Assembly (NCBI GenBank): GCA_900553175.1
Contig: USCH01000019.1
Span: 1 to 28,487 of the forward strand
Direction: 5' to 3'
Origin: an uncultured Alistipes sp.
GTDB taxonomy: Bacteria; Bacteroidota; Bacteroidia; Bacteroidales; Rikenellaceae
Length of the DNA: 28,487 bases
The position numbers and the translations under genes were made by a program. Shown one piece after another: positions 1 to 9,158 of the stretch (its first letter is position 1; each line of letters begins with the position of its first letter). The notes beneath the pieces were generated by a model. It did no database searches. It was not told the origin of the DNA and saw only the letters and a list, made by a program, of their open reading frames with translations.

Positions 1-46
1 GCCAGATTTCAACATCGAAAAATCAAAACAAACAAGCATCCGAAAT

Positions 47-3000
47 ATGAGCCATGCAAAACTGACCCCCGACTACCTGTTCGAGGTGAGCTGGGAAGTC
101 TGCAACAAAGTAGGCGGCATCCACACCGTCGTAGCGACCAAAGCGCAAACCGCCCTCCGCAAATTCGGAGACCGCTACCTGCTTCTCGGTCCCGATCTTT
201 CGCACGAAGGGGTGAACCCCGAATTCGAAGAGGACCTCAACCTTCTGAAAAACTGGCGTCAGAGCGTCTACGGCATGGGCGTGCGCATCCGCGTGGGCCG
301 CTGGAAGATCAAGGGAGAGCCGATCGCCGTGCTGATCGACTTCACGTCGCTCTTCCCGCGCAAGGACGAAATCCTGAAAAAGCTCTGGGAGGACTACCAC
401 GTCGACTCGATCTCGGGCCAGTGGGACTACATCGAACCCGTTCTGTTCGGCTATGCCGCCGGCATGGTCATCGCCTCCTACGTCGACACGTTCTGCACGG
501 CCACCGAGAAGGTCGCCGCCCACTTCCACGAATGGATGACGGCCGCCGGAGGTCTCTACCTGCGCCGCAACGCGCCCTATGTGGCCACGCTCTTCACCAC
601 CCACGCCACCGTCATGGGGCGCTGCATCGCCGGCAACCGGCTGCCGCTCTACAACGATCTGCCGAAATTCAACGCCGACGAACTGGCCCGCCAGTTCAAC
701 GTCACGGCCAAACACTCGATCGAGAAGATGGCCGCCACCTACCACGACGCATTCCTCACCGTGAGCGACATCACGGCCAACGAATGCAAATACCTGCTCG
801 GCCGCGAACCCGACGGCGTGACGCCCAACGGCTTCGAGGACGACTTCGTATGGCAGGGCGCCGAATACGACGCCAAGCGCGCCGACGCGCGACGCGCGAT
901 GATCGCCGTGGCCGAAGCCTGTCTGGGGCACCGCTACGAGAAGGAGCCCCTCATCGTGGGCATCAGCGGCCGCTACGAGTTCCGCAACAAGGGCATCGAC
1001 GTCTTCATCGCTTCGCTCAAGAAGCTCGCCGCATCGGACAAGCTCGGCCGCGAAGTGCTGGCCTACATCACCGTGCCGGCCGCCAACCGCGGAGCGCGCC
1101 GCGACCTTCAGGAGCACCTCGCCGACCCTGCGAAACCCGTCGACGCCCGGGAGTATCCCTACACGACCCACTACCTCGAAAACCGTGCGGACGATCCCAT
1201 CGTCCGCGCCCTGGCGGATTCGGCGCTCACGGCTCCGGAATCGAAGGTGAGGGTCATCTTCGTGCCGAGCTACCTGAACGGCAACGACGGCATCTTCGAC
1301 AAACCCTACTACGAGCTGCTGGCGGGCATGGACCTCACGGTCTTCCCGTCGTATTACGAGCCGTGGGGCTACACGCCGCTCGAATCGGTCGCCTTCTCGG
1401 TGCCGACCGTCACCACCACGCTGGCCGGCTTCGGGCTCTGGGTGAACAAGCAGCCCGAACACGAGGGCGTGGAGGTGATCCGCCGCGACGACTACAACGA
1501 CGGCGAGGTCGAGGAGCGCATCGCCGACGCCGTCGTCCGCTTCAGCCGCCTCGACGACGAGCAGGCGGCGCAGCTGCGCCGCTCGGCCCGCGAGATTTCG
1601 AAAACGGCGCTCTGGGAACACCTCTACGCCGCCTACGAACAGGCCTATTCCGAAGCGGTCGAGAGCTCCGTCGTCAGGACCAACCGCGCCGTGCTGGACG
1701 ACGGCGGCGCCCGCAACGAACAGATCAACTTCGTGCGCCAGCAGCTCTTCGTCGAAAAGCCCAACTGGAGCCGCATGATGGTCGACAAGACCCTGCCCGA
1801 GCGGCTGCACGCCCTCGAGAAGCTCTCGCGCAACCTGTGGTGGTGCTGGAATCCCGGCGCCCGCGACCTGTTCGAGAACATCGACCCGACGCTGTGGATG
1901 GAGTGCGACCGCAACCCCATCGCCTTCCTCGACAAGCTGCCCGTGGAGCGCATCCGCGAGCTGGAGCGCGACAGCGCCTTCCTCGCGCAGCTCGACGCCG
2001 TATACACGCAGTTCTGCGACTACATGAACGAGAAGCCCGATCCCAAGAGCACGTCGATCTCCTACTTCTCGATGGAGTACGGCCTGCACTCGTCGCTGAA
2101 GATCTATTCGGGCGGTCTGGGCATCCTGGCCGGCGACTACCTCAAGGAGGCGTCGGACCGCAACGTGCCGATGGCGGCCGTGGGGCTTCTGTACCGTTAC
2201 GGCTACTTCACCCAGCGGCTCTCGGCCCAGGGTGCGCAGGAGGCGACCTACGAGGCGCAGAACTTCTTCAAGCTGCCCATCTCGCCCGTGCGCGACGAGG
2301 CGGGCAACTGGCTGACGGTGACCATCGCATTCCCGGGCCGCACGCTCCACGCCCGCGTCTGGAAATGCCAGGTGGGCCGCACCGACCTCTACCTTTTGGA
2401 CACCGACATCGAGGACAACCTCGAAGAGGACCGTCAGATCACCCACTACCTCTACGGCGGCGACTGGGAGAACCGGCTCAAGCAGGAGATCCTGCTGGGC
2501 ATCGGCGGCATCCGCGCCCTGCGCAAGCTGGGCATCAAGCACGAGGTGTTCCACTGCAACGAGGGCCACGCCGCCTTCATCGGCATCGAACGCATCCGCG
2601 AGCTGGTCAACCACCGGAAGCTCTCCTTCTCCGAGGCGCTGGAGGTGATCCGATCGTCGTCGCTCTTCACGACCCACACCCCCGTGCCGGCCGGTCACGA
2701 CGCCTTCCCCGAGCAGATGATCCGCCAGTACATGTCGCACTACCCCGACGTGCTGGGCATCACCTGGGAGCAGTACATCAATCTGGGCAAGACCAACCCC
2801 AACGACCCGAACGAGAAGTTCTCGATGTCGGTGCTGGCCTGCAACCTCTCGCAGGAGGTCAACGGCGTGTCGTGGCTCCACGGCGAGGTGTCGAAGGACA
2901 TCCTCGGCAACATGTGGCCCGGATACTTCAAGAACGAGCTGCACATCGGCTACGTGACCAACGGCGTGCACTTCCCCACATGGATCGCCACGTCGCTGCG

Positions 3001-4297
3001 CCGCCTCTACGCCCGCTACTTCGCCGACGGATTCGAGGGCCACACCTACGACATCCCGGCCTGGCAGAAGGTGCACGACATTCCCGACGAGGAGCTGTGG
3101 AACGAGCGCATGAACCTCAAGAACAAGCTCATCCGACACATCCGCCGCCGGTACAGCGACCCCTCGCAGGTGCGTCTCGACTCGCCGCGCCAGATGATCC
3201 AGATCATCGAGGGCATCAAGCCCGACGTGCTGACCATCGGCTTCGCGCGCCGCTTCGCCACCTACAAGCGCGCCTACCTGCTCTTCACGAACCTCGACCG
3301 TCTGGCGGCCATCGTCAACAACAAGGAGCGCCCCGTGCAGTTCATCTTCGCGGGCAAGGCCCACCCCAACGACAAGCCGGGGCAGGACCTCATCAAACGC
3401 ATCGTCGAGGTGGCAGCCATGCCGCAGTTCGTGGGCAAGATCCTCTTCCTGCAAAACTACGACATGGAACTGGCGCGCCGCATGGTGCAGGGCGTCGACG
3501 TATGGCTCAACACCCCCACGCGGCCCTTAGAGGCTTCGGGCACGTCGGGCGAGAAGTGCGTGATGAACGGCGTGATGCAGTTCTCGGTGCTCGACGGCTG
3601 GTGGGTCGAGGGCTACAAGGAGGGCGCCGGATGGATGCTTCCCATGGAACGCACCTTCGCCGACCAGCACTACCAGGACGAGCTCGACGCCGAGATGATC
3701 TACAACACCATCGAGGAGCAGATCGCACCCCTCTACTACAAGCGCGAGAAGGACGGCATCCCCCACGAGTGGGTGGGCTCGGTGAAGCGCTGCGTGGCCG
3801 ACATCGCCTCGAACTTCACCACCAACCGCATGCTCATCGACTACGAGGAGCGCTTCTACGACAAGCTGGCCGCCCGCAAGCGGCTCATGATCGCCGACGG
3901 CTACCGCATGGCCCGCGAAATCGCCGCCTGGAAGCGCAAGGTCTCGGCCGCCTGGGATCAGGTGCGCGTGGTGAATGTCGAACGCGTGCAGATCGACAAG
4001 GAGGAGGTCTTCGTGGGCGAAAGCTACCGTTTCGGCGTGACGCTCGACATCGCCAGCCTCAAACCCGAGGACATCGGCGTCGAGATGGTGATCGCCCGCC
4101 AGATCGTGGGCGGCGAGAGCGTCAACGTGAAGCGCACGATCCAGCTGGAGCGCACGAAGGTCGAAGGCAAGACCGTCACCTACGCCGTGGACTACACCCC
4201 CGATGCGACCGGCACGTTCGACGTGGCGCTGCGCATCTATCCGCACAACGACTCGCTGCCCCACCGCATGGACTTCGCCCTGGTGAAGTGGGCCTGA
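47..4297 (+). CDS. Glycogen synthase (GT3) / alpha-glucan phosphorylase (GT35) fusion
   Basis: A 1416-aa cytoplasmic protein made of two enzymes. Residues 1 to about 555 resemble eukaryotic-type GT3 glycogen synthase: the start carries FEVSWEVCNKVGGIHTV, and the E-x7-E nucleotide-sugar motif is E438 to E446 (EPWGYTPLE). Residues from about 575 onward resemble the alpha-glucan phosphorylase branch of GT35, beginning with a DUF3417-like stretch (NLWWCWNPGARDLF). The likely pyridoxal-phosphate lysine is K1170 in EASGTSGEKCVMNG. About 120 residues at the C-terminus look beta-rich and have no clear assignment. Family knowledge: the synthase extends alpha-1,4-glucan from a nucleotide-glucose and the phosphorylase removes glucose-1-phosphate, so one chain carries opposing activities. 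Both halves look intact. The start is the first in-frame ATG after a short A-rich leader; only 46 bases of upstream sequence are visible and no promoter is seen there. The debranching-enzyme operon follows 106 nt downstream. Confidence 0.93.
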   Translation: MSHAKLTPDYLFEVSWEVCNKVGGIHTVVATKAQTALRKFGDRYLLLGPDLSHEGVNPEFEEDLNLLKNWRQSVYGMGVRIRVGRWKIKGEPIAVLIDFTSLFPRKDEILKKLWEDYHVDSISGQWDYIEPVLFGYAAGMVIASYVDTFCTATEKVAAHFHEWMTAAGGLYLRRNAPYVATLFTTHATVMGRCIAGNRLPLYNDLPKFNADELARQFNVTAKHSIEKMAATYHDAFLTVSDITANECKYLLGREPDGVTPNGFEDDFVWQGAEYDAKRADARRAMIAVAEACLGHRYEKEPLIVGISGRYEFRNKGIDVFIASLKKLAASDKLGREVLAYITVPAANRGARRDLQEHLADPAKPVDAREYPYTTHYLENRADDPIVRALADSALTAPESKVRVIFVPSYLNGNDGIFDKPYYELLAGMDLTVFPSYYEPWGYTPLESVAFSVPTVTTTLAGFGLWVNKQPEHEGVEVIRRDDYNDGEVEERIADAVVRFSRLDDEQAAQLRRSAREISKTALWEHLYAAYEQAYSEAVESSVVRTNRAVLDDGGARNEQINFVRQQLFVEKPNWSRMMVDKTLPERLHALEKLSRNLWWCWNPGARDLFENIDPTLWMECDRNPIAFLDKLPVERIRELERDSAFLAQLDAVYTQFCDYMNEKPDPKSTSISYFSMEYGLHSSLKIYSGGLGILAGDYLKEASDRNVPMAAVGLLYRYGYFTQRLSAQGAQEATYEAQNFFKLPISPVRDEAGNWLTVTIAFPGRTLHARVWKCQVGRTDLYLLDTDIEDNLEEDRQITHYLYGGDWENRLKQEILLGIGGIRALRKLGIKHEVFHCNEGHAAFIGIERIRELVNHRKLSFSEALEVIRSSSLFTTHTPVPAGHDAFPEQMIRQYMSHYPDVLGITWEQYINLGKTNPNDPNEKFSMSVLACNLSQEVNGVSWLHGEVSKDILGNMWPGYFKNELHIGYVTNGVHFPTWIATSLRRLYARYFADGFEGHTYDIPAWQKVHDIPDEELWNERMNLKNKLIRHIRRRYSDPSQVRLDSPRQMIQIIEGIKPDVLTIGFARRFATYKRAYLLFTNLDRLAAIVNNKERPVQFIFAGKAHPNDKPGQDLIKRIVEVAAMPQFVGKILFLQNYDMELARRMVQGVDVWLNTPTRPLEASGTSGEKCVMNGVMQFSVLDGWWVEGYKEGAGWMLPMERTFADQHYQDELDAEMIYNTIEEQIAPLYYKREKDGIPHEWVGSVKRCVADIASNFTTNRMLIDYEERFYDKLAARKRLMIADGYRMAREIAAWKRKVSAAWDQVRVVNVERVQIDKEEVFVGESYRFGVTLDIASLKPEDIGVEMVIARQIVGGESVNVKRTIQLERTKVEGKTVTYAVDYTPDATGTFDVALRIYPHNDSLPHRMDFALVKWA

Positions 4298-4361
4298 GGC
4301 CGCCTGCGGATCGAAAAACGTTTTTTCGGTGCCGAACGGAACTTTTTTCCGATTTTTTCGG

Positions 4362-4369
4362 TATCTTTA
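4362..4369 (+). promoter_or_regulatory. Possible -7 box for the debranching-enzyme operon
   Basis: TATCTTTA matches the Bacteroidota TAnnTTTG box at all but the last position and lies 34 nt before the debranching-enzyme start, after a T-rich stretch. It suggests separate transcription of that operon, but readthrough from the fusion gene is also possible. Confidence 0.4.
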
Positions 4370-4403
4370 CTAAAACGAAACGTATTTTATTGATAGATAA
4401 GAG

Positions 4404-6461
4404 ATGTCAGCACTAACCTTCGACAAAAGCGAACTGGGCAACCTGGAGTATTCGCTCCAGCGCGAGATGCTCTCGACGGACCGCATCGGCGGTTATATGA
4501 GCACGACGATCGTCTGCTGCAACACGCGCCGCTACCACGGGCTGATCGTCGCTCCGATCGACCGGAGCGACCGCACCTACGTGCTCCTCTCGTCGCTCGA
4601 CGAGACGGTCATCCAGCACGACCAGTCGTTCAACCTGGCCCTGCACCGCTACCCGGGCACCTACGAACCGCGCGGACACAAATACATCACCGACTTCGAG
4701 TACACGCCCACCCCGACGATCACCTACCGCGTCGGCGGCGTGATCCTCCGCAAGGAGATGCTCTGGATTCACAAGCGCACGCAGCTGATGATCCGCTACA
4801 CGCTCGTCGACGCGCACTCCGAAACCCGGCTGCGCCTGCGGCCTTTCCTGGCTTTCCGCGACAAACACGCCCTGACGAAGGCCAACATGCAGGCCGACGG
4901 GCACTCCTACGCAGCCGTGAACGGCGTGAAGTGCCGGCTCTACGATTCGTTCCCGTGGCTCTATCTGCAAACGAGCAAACCCGGGACGGAGTTCGTGCCG
5001 GCCCCCGACTGGTACTACGACTTCGAGTACCGTCAGGACATCGACCGCGGCTACGAAGGCCATGAGGACCTGATGACCACGGGCTATTTCGAAACCGAGC
5101 TCAAGAAGGGCGAGTCGATCATCTTCTCGGCCTCGCTCGACGAAATGGGCTCGACGAAGACCATCGAGGAGATGTTCGCCGCCTCGATCGCCCGCCGCAC
5201 CCACAAGATCGACTTCATCAGCTGCCTGGAACACGCGGCGCGGCAGTTCGTCATCCGCCGTCCCGACAAGCGGACCGAAGTCATCTCGGGCTATCCGTGG
5301 CACGGCGTCTCGGGCCGTCAGACCTTCGTCGCCCTGCCCGGCATCACGCTTCCCCAGGGGCACAAGGAGGACTGCATCGACGCGCTGGACACCTGCGTAG
5401 ATTCGATGCACGAGGGCATGTTCACGGGCTCGGCTTCGGCGGCCGTGGCGGCCGACGCCCCGCTGTGGTTCTTCTGGACCCTTCAGCAGCTCGAAGAGGA
5501 GATCGGCGGCAAGGCCGTCTGGGAGCGTTACGGCAAGGTCATGAAAGCGCTTCTGGAGAGCTACCGCCGCGGCATCGCGGGGCGCGTCGCGCTCCACGAC
5601 AACGGGCTGCTGTGGGCCTCCTCCGACGAGCAGCCGCTCACGTGGATGAACACGGTGATCGACGGCAAGGCCGCCACCCCAAGAAACGGCTATCAGGTCG
5701 AGGTCAACGCCCTTTGGTACAACGCGGTGCGCTACGCGCTGCGTCTGGCCGGAGAGAACGGCGACCGGGAGTTCGCCGCCGCCTGGGAGAAGCTGCCCGA
5801 ACGCACGGCCGCCTCGTTCAACGCCCTCTTCCCGCTCAGGGAGGGCTATCTGGCCGACTTCGTGGGACCCGAAGGCCCCGACCGCTCGATCCGGCCCAAC
5901 ATGATCATCGCCTGCGGACTGCCCTACAAGATGCCCGACATCGAGATGCAGTGCGACGTGCTCCGCACGGTGCGCCAGCACCTGCTCACGCCCAAGGGGC
6001 TGCGCACGCTCTCGCCCCGCAACCCGCTCTACCGGGGTTCGCAGGAGGGCACTCCGGCCGAACGCGACTTCGCGGGCAAGAACGGTTCGGTGTGGCCCTG
6101 GCTGCTGGAGTTCTACGTCCGGGCCTGCTTCGATCTGGACGGCGATGCGTTCCTGCGCGAAGCCGAAAGCATCCTCGCCGCCTTCGCGGACGAAATCCAG
6201 GTCTACGGCATCGGATCGATCGCCGAACTCTACGACGCCGATCCCCCCTACGCGCCCCGCGGCGCCATTTCGCAGGCATGGAGCGTCGCATCCGTACTCG
6301 ACATCCACCGCATGATCGAACGGCGCCGGCAGGGAGTGCAGGAGGCGGAAAAGAGCGGGCAGGCCGCCCGCAAAACGGCCCGGAGAGAGGAAAAGGCCGA
6401 AAAAAAGGCAGAGAAGACCGCAGCGAAAAAGACGAAGGCGGCCGCAAAACATAAAAAATAA
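4404..6461 (+). CDS. Glycogen debranching enzyme (amylo-alpha-1,6-glucosidase, GH133-like)
   Basis: This 685-aa protein matches bacterial glycogen debranching enzymes. An N-terminal domain (about residues 10-230; LSTDRIGGYMSTTIVCCNTRRYHGL near the start, then a beta-rich region) is followed by an (alpha/alpha)6-type catalytic domain (about 290-650) with YPWHGVSGRQTFVALPG, GSVWPWLLEFYVRACF and ISQAWSVASVLDIHRMI. Family role: hydrolysis of alpha-1,6 branch stubs so that phosphorylase can continue degrading the polymer, which fits the phosphorylase encoded just upstream. The last 40 or so residues are a low-complexity Lys/Ala/Arg tail that is not part of the enzyme fold. There is no signal peptide, so it should be cytoplasmic. 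It is first in a three-gene operon, with 19 nt to the next gene. The start has AAGAG shortly upstream. Confidence 0.92.
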   Translation: MSALTFDKSELGNLEYSLQREMLSTDRIGGYMSTTIVCCNTRRYHGLIVAPIDRSDRTYVLLSSLDETVIQHDQSFNLALHRYPGTYEPRGHKYITDFEYTPTPTITYRVGGVILRKEMLWIHKRTQLMIRYTLVDAHSETRLRLRPFLAFRDKHALTKANMQADGHSYAAVNGVKCRLYDSFPWLYLQTSKPGTEFVPAPDWYYDFEYRQDIDRGYEGHEDLMTTGYFETELKKGESIIFSASLDEMGSTKTIEEMFAASIARRTHKIDFISCLEHAARQFVIRRPDKRTEVISGYPWHGVSGRQTFVALPGITLPQGHKEDCIDALDTCVDSMHEGMFTGSASAAVAADAPLWFFWTLQQLEEEIGGKAVWERYGKVMKALLESYRRGIAGRVALHDNGLLWASSDEQPLTWMNTVIDGKAATPRNGYQVEVNALWYNAVRYALRLAGENGDREFAAAWEKLPERTAASFNALFPLREGYLADFVGPEGPDRSIRPNMIIACGLPYKMPDIEMQCDVLRTVRQHLLTPKGLRTLSPRNPLYRGSQEGTPAERDFAGKNGSVWPWLLEFYVRACFDLDGDAFLREAESILAAFADEIQVYGIGSIAELYDADPPYAPRGAISQAWSVASVLDIHRMIERRRQGVQEAEKSGQAARKTARREEKAEKKAEKTAAKKTKAAAKHKK

Positions 6462-6480
6462 TTCATAAAGAGATACGATC

Positions 6481-7800
6481 ATGCGTGTATTGATGTTCGG
6501 CTGGGAGTTCCCGCCCCATATCGCAGGCGGTCTGGGCACGGCGTGCTACGGCATGACGCGCGGTCTGGCCCGCAACGGCGTCGACGTCACGTTCGTCGTC
6601 CCGCACGCCTACGGCGACGAAGACCAGCGTTTCACCCACGTACTCAACGCCAGCGAGGTCGAGGCGATTTACGGTTCGACCCAAAGCGGAGCCGACGACA
6701 TTCTGGACAAACTCTCGTTCATCCGGATCGACTCCAACATGGTGCCCTACATCTCGCCCGAGGAGTACGCCACCTACCACGAGCAGTTCGTCAGGACGGG
6801 CCGGACGACCTGGACGACGACCGACGCCTGGAAACAGCGCTACACCTTCTCGGGCAAGTACGGCGCCAACCTCATGGAGGAGGTGGCCCGCTACGCCGTG
6901 GTCGCCGCACAGGTGGCCAAGAACCTCGAAGGTCAGTTCGACGTGATCCACGCCCACGACTGGCTGACCTACTACGCCGGAATCGCCGCCAAACGCGTGT
7001 CGGGCAAACCGCTGGTCGTGCACATGCACGCCACCGAATACGACCGCACGGGCGAGCACGTCAACACGCAGGTCTACGCCATCGAGCAGGCGGGCATGCG
7101 GGCCGCCGACCGCGTGATGGCCGTCTCGAACCTCACGCGCAACATCGTCATCACGAAATACGGCATTCCGGCCGAACGGGTGGTGACGGTGCACAACGCC
7201 GTGCGCTTCGCCGAGAATTCGGGCGCGGCGCCCGAACGGGGCGTCAAGGACAAGATCGTGACCTTCCTGGGCCGCATCACCTACCAAAAAGGCCCCGACT
7301 ACTTCGTGGAGGCCGCCGCCAAGGTGCTCAAGCGGGTGCCCGACGTGCGGTTCGTCATGGCCGGCTCGGGCGACATGATGAACCACGTGATCCGCCGCGT
7401 GGCCCGGCTGGGCATCGCCGACCGGTTCCACTTCACGGGCTTCCTGCGCGGCGAGGACGTGCACCGCATGTTCCAGCTCTCGGACGTCTACGTCATGCCG
7501 TCGGTCTCGGAACCGTTCGGCATCTCGCCGCTGGAGGCCATGCGCTCGAACGTGCCGGTCATCATCTCCAAGCAGAGCGGCGTGGCCGAGGTGCTCGACT
7601 ATGCCGTGAAGGTCGACTACTGGGATGTCGACGCCCTGGCCGACGCCATCTACGGACTGATCCGCTACCCGGCCCTGGCGGGCATGTTCGCCTCGAAAGG
7701 ACTGGAGGAGGTCACCAACCTCAAGTGGAACAACGCCGCCGCCAAAATCAAGGCCGTCTACGAAGAGGTCATCGCCGAGAACGAAAATCAACAAAAATAA
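6481..7800 (+). CDS. GT4-family glycosyltransferase, glycogen/starch-synthase-like
   Basis: A 439-aa GT-B fold glycosyltransferase. The N-terminal half has MRVLMFGWEFPPHIAGGLG, the glycine-rich acceptor-side loop typical of starch synthase-like GT4 enzymes, and HAHDWLTYYAG. The C-terminal half has FLGRITYQKGPDYF with the donor-phosphate lysine and the E-x7-E motif E344 to E352 (EPFGISPLE). No signal peptide or membrane segment is visible. It lies between the debranching enzyme and the GH57 gene, with 19 and 7 nt spacing, so a role in making or extending an alpha-1,4-glucan is likely. The donor sugar and acceptor cannot be read from the sequence. Because the fusion gene already carries a GT3 synthase, this may be a second synthase or a primer-forming enzyme. 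Other GT4 functions are possible but less likely in this context. Confidence 0.85.
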   Translation: MRVLMFGWEFPPHIAGGLGTACYGMTRGLARNGVDVTFVVPHAYGDEDQRFTHVLNASEVEAIYGSTQSGADDILDKLSFIRIDSNMVPYISPEEYATYHEQFVRTGRTTWTTTDAWKQRYTFSGKYGANLMEEVARYAVVAAQVAKNLEGQFDVIHAHDWLTYYAGIAAKRVSGKPLVVHMHATEYDRTGEHVNTQVYAIEQAGMRAADRVMAVSNLTRNIVITKYGIPAERVVTVHNAVRFAENSGAAPERGVKDKIVTFLGRITYQKGPDYFVEAAAKVLKRVPDVRFVMAGSGDMMNHVIRRVARLGIADRFHFTGFLRGEDVHRMFQLSDVYVMPSVSEPFGISPLEAMRSNVPVIISKQSGVAEVLDYAVKVDYWDVDALADAIYGLIRYPALAGMFASKGLEEVTNLKWNNAAAKIKAVYEEVIAENENQQK

Positions 7801-7807
7801 AGACTCT

Positions 7808-9046
7808 ATGAAAACCGTCTGTCTATACTTTCAGGTCCATCAGCCCTGGCGACTGAAGAAATACCGCTTCTTCAACATGGGCATCGACCACAACTACCTG
7901 GACGACATGCAGAACCGCTCGATCATGCAGAAAGTGGCCCGCCAGTGCTACCTGCCGATGAACGCGCTGCTGCTCAAGCTCATCCGGGAGAACGAGGGAC
8001 GCTTCCGCTGCTCGTTCTCGATCACGGGCATCGCCATCGAACAGATGCGCGCCTATGCTCCCGAAGTGCTCGACTCGTTCAAGGAGCTGGCCGCCACGGG
8101 CTGCGTGGAGTTTCTCGGCGAAACCTACTCCCATTCGCTCGCCTCGCTCGCCTCGAAAGAGGACTTCACCGAGCAGGTGAAGCTCCACACCGCACTGATG
8201 AAGAAGGAGTTCGGCGTCAAGCCCACGGCGTTCCGCAACACCGAGCTGATCTATTCGGACCAGATCGGCGCCATGGTCGCCGAAATGGGCTTCCGCACGA
8301 TGCTCGCCGAGGGCGCCAAACACGTGCTGGGATGGAAATCGCCCAACTACGTCTACGCCAACGCCATCGACCAGAAGCTGCGGCTGCTGCTGCGCAACTA
8401 CAAGCTCTCGGACGATCTGGCGTTCCGGTTCTCGAACCGCGGCTGGGACCAGTGGCCGCTCACGGCGGACAAATACGCCTCGTGGCTCGCTTCGGAGCAG
8501 ACGCCCGGCGAAGTGATCAACCTCTTCATGGACTACGAAACCTTCGGCGAACACCAGACCGCCGACACGGGAATCTTCGAATTCATGAAGGGACTGCCCC
8601 GGGCCATCCTCTCGCGGAAAGAGGGTCTGGAGTTCGCCACCGTGAGCGAAACGGCGCGGAGACACCAGCCCGTGGCCGTGCTCCACTGCCCGCACACGAT
8701 GTCGTGGGCCGACGAGGAGCGCGACGTGACAGCCTGGCTGGGCAACGAGTTGCAGAACGAGGCTTTCTCGAAACTCTACGCCCAGAAAGAGAAGGTCGCA
8801 CGTCTGCACAATGCCGACTTCGACTACGTGTGGAACTTCATGCAGACCTCCGACCACTTCTACTACATGGCCACCAAATGGCTCTCGGACGGCGACGTGC
8901 ACTCCTATTTCAACCCCTACGATTCGGCCTACGACGCCTTCATCAACTACATGAACGTCCTCTCGGACTTCATCGTCGAGCTCGACAAGGCGCTGGAGGC
9001 CAAGGGTGCCAAAGCCAAAGGGGCGCGGGCGGTCAGGACGAAGTGA
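7808..9046 (+). CDS. GH57-family alpha-glucan-active enzyme
   Basis: A 412-aa protein with the GH57 signature motifs in order: VHQP at residues 10-13, GETYSH in the second conserved region, FRNTEL with likely nucleophile E146, and MDYETFGEH with likely acid D242. The family includes alpha-amylases, 4-alpha-glucanotransferases and branching enzymes. This short form, without the long C-terminal helical domain of GH57 branching enzymes, is normally annotated alpha-amylase, but the exact reaction is not determined by these motifs. No signal peptide is seen, so it acts on an internal glucan. The final 18 residues or so are basic and low complexity, echoing the tail of the debranching enzyme two genes upstream. 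It starts 7 nt after the GT4 gene and ends the operon before a strong terminator. Confidence 0.9.
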   Translation: MKTVCLYFQVHQPWRLKKYRFFNMGIDHNYLDDMQNRSIMQKVARQCYLPMNALLLKLIRENEGRFRCSFSITGIAIEQMRAYAPEVLDSFKELAATGCVEFLGETYSHSLASLASKEDFTEQVKLHTALMKKEFGVKPTAFRNTELIYSDQIGAMVAEMGFRTMLAEGAKHVLGWKSPNYVYANAIDQKLRLLLRNYKLSDDLAFRFSNRGWDQWPLTADKYASWLASEQTPGEVINLFMDYETFGEHQTADTGIFEFMKGLPRAILSRKEGLEFATVSETARRHQPVAVLHCPHTMSWADEERDVTAWLGNELQNEAFSKLYAQKEKVARLHNADFDYVWNFMQTSDHFYYMATKWLSDGDVHSYFNPYDSAYDAFINYMNVLSDFIVELDKALEAKGAKAKGARAVRTK

Positions 9047-9069
9047 CCGCCGACTGCGCCGAAACGAAA

Positions 9070-9096
9070 GGCGGCCGGAGTTCCGGCCGCCTTTTT
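9070..9096 (+). terminator. Rho-independent terminator of the glucan operon
   Basis: A 9-bp perfect GC stem (GGCGGCCGG / CCGGCCGCC) with an AGTT loop is followed by five T, 23 nt after the GH57 stop codon. Flanking A and T bases extend the pairing. Confidence 0.9.
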
Positions 9097-9136
9097 CTCG
9101 CAGGGGTGCCGCCGCAGCGGATTCATTCCGGCTGCG

Positions 9137-9158
9137 GCGCCGGGGCTATCCCCGGCGC
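9137..9158. other. Perfect hairpin spanning the AraC stop codon
   Basis: GCGCCGGGG / CCCCGGCGC forms a 9-bp stem around a 4-nt loop. On the minus strand the loop is ATAG and contains the TAG stop of the AraC-family gene. No T-tract follows on either strand, so this is not a standard terminator. It may protect the 3' end of the mRNA. Confidence 0.6.

Noticed and set aside
23..3454. A 1143-codon open frame antisense to the synthase-phosphorylase gene, and a 1331-codon frame in another plus frame (421-4416).
   Set aside because: Translations are compositionally odd (runs of Arg, His, Val, Gly) and match no family; the sense frame is a clear enzyme. Long shadows arise from GC-rich codon bias.
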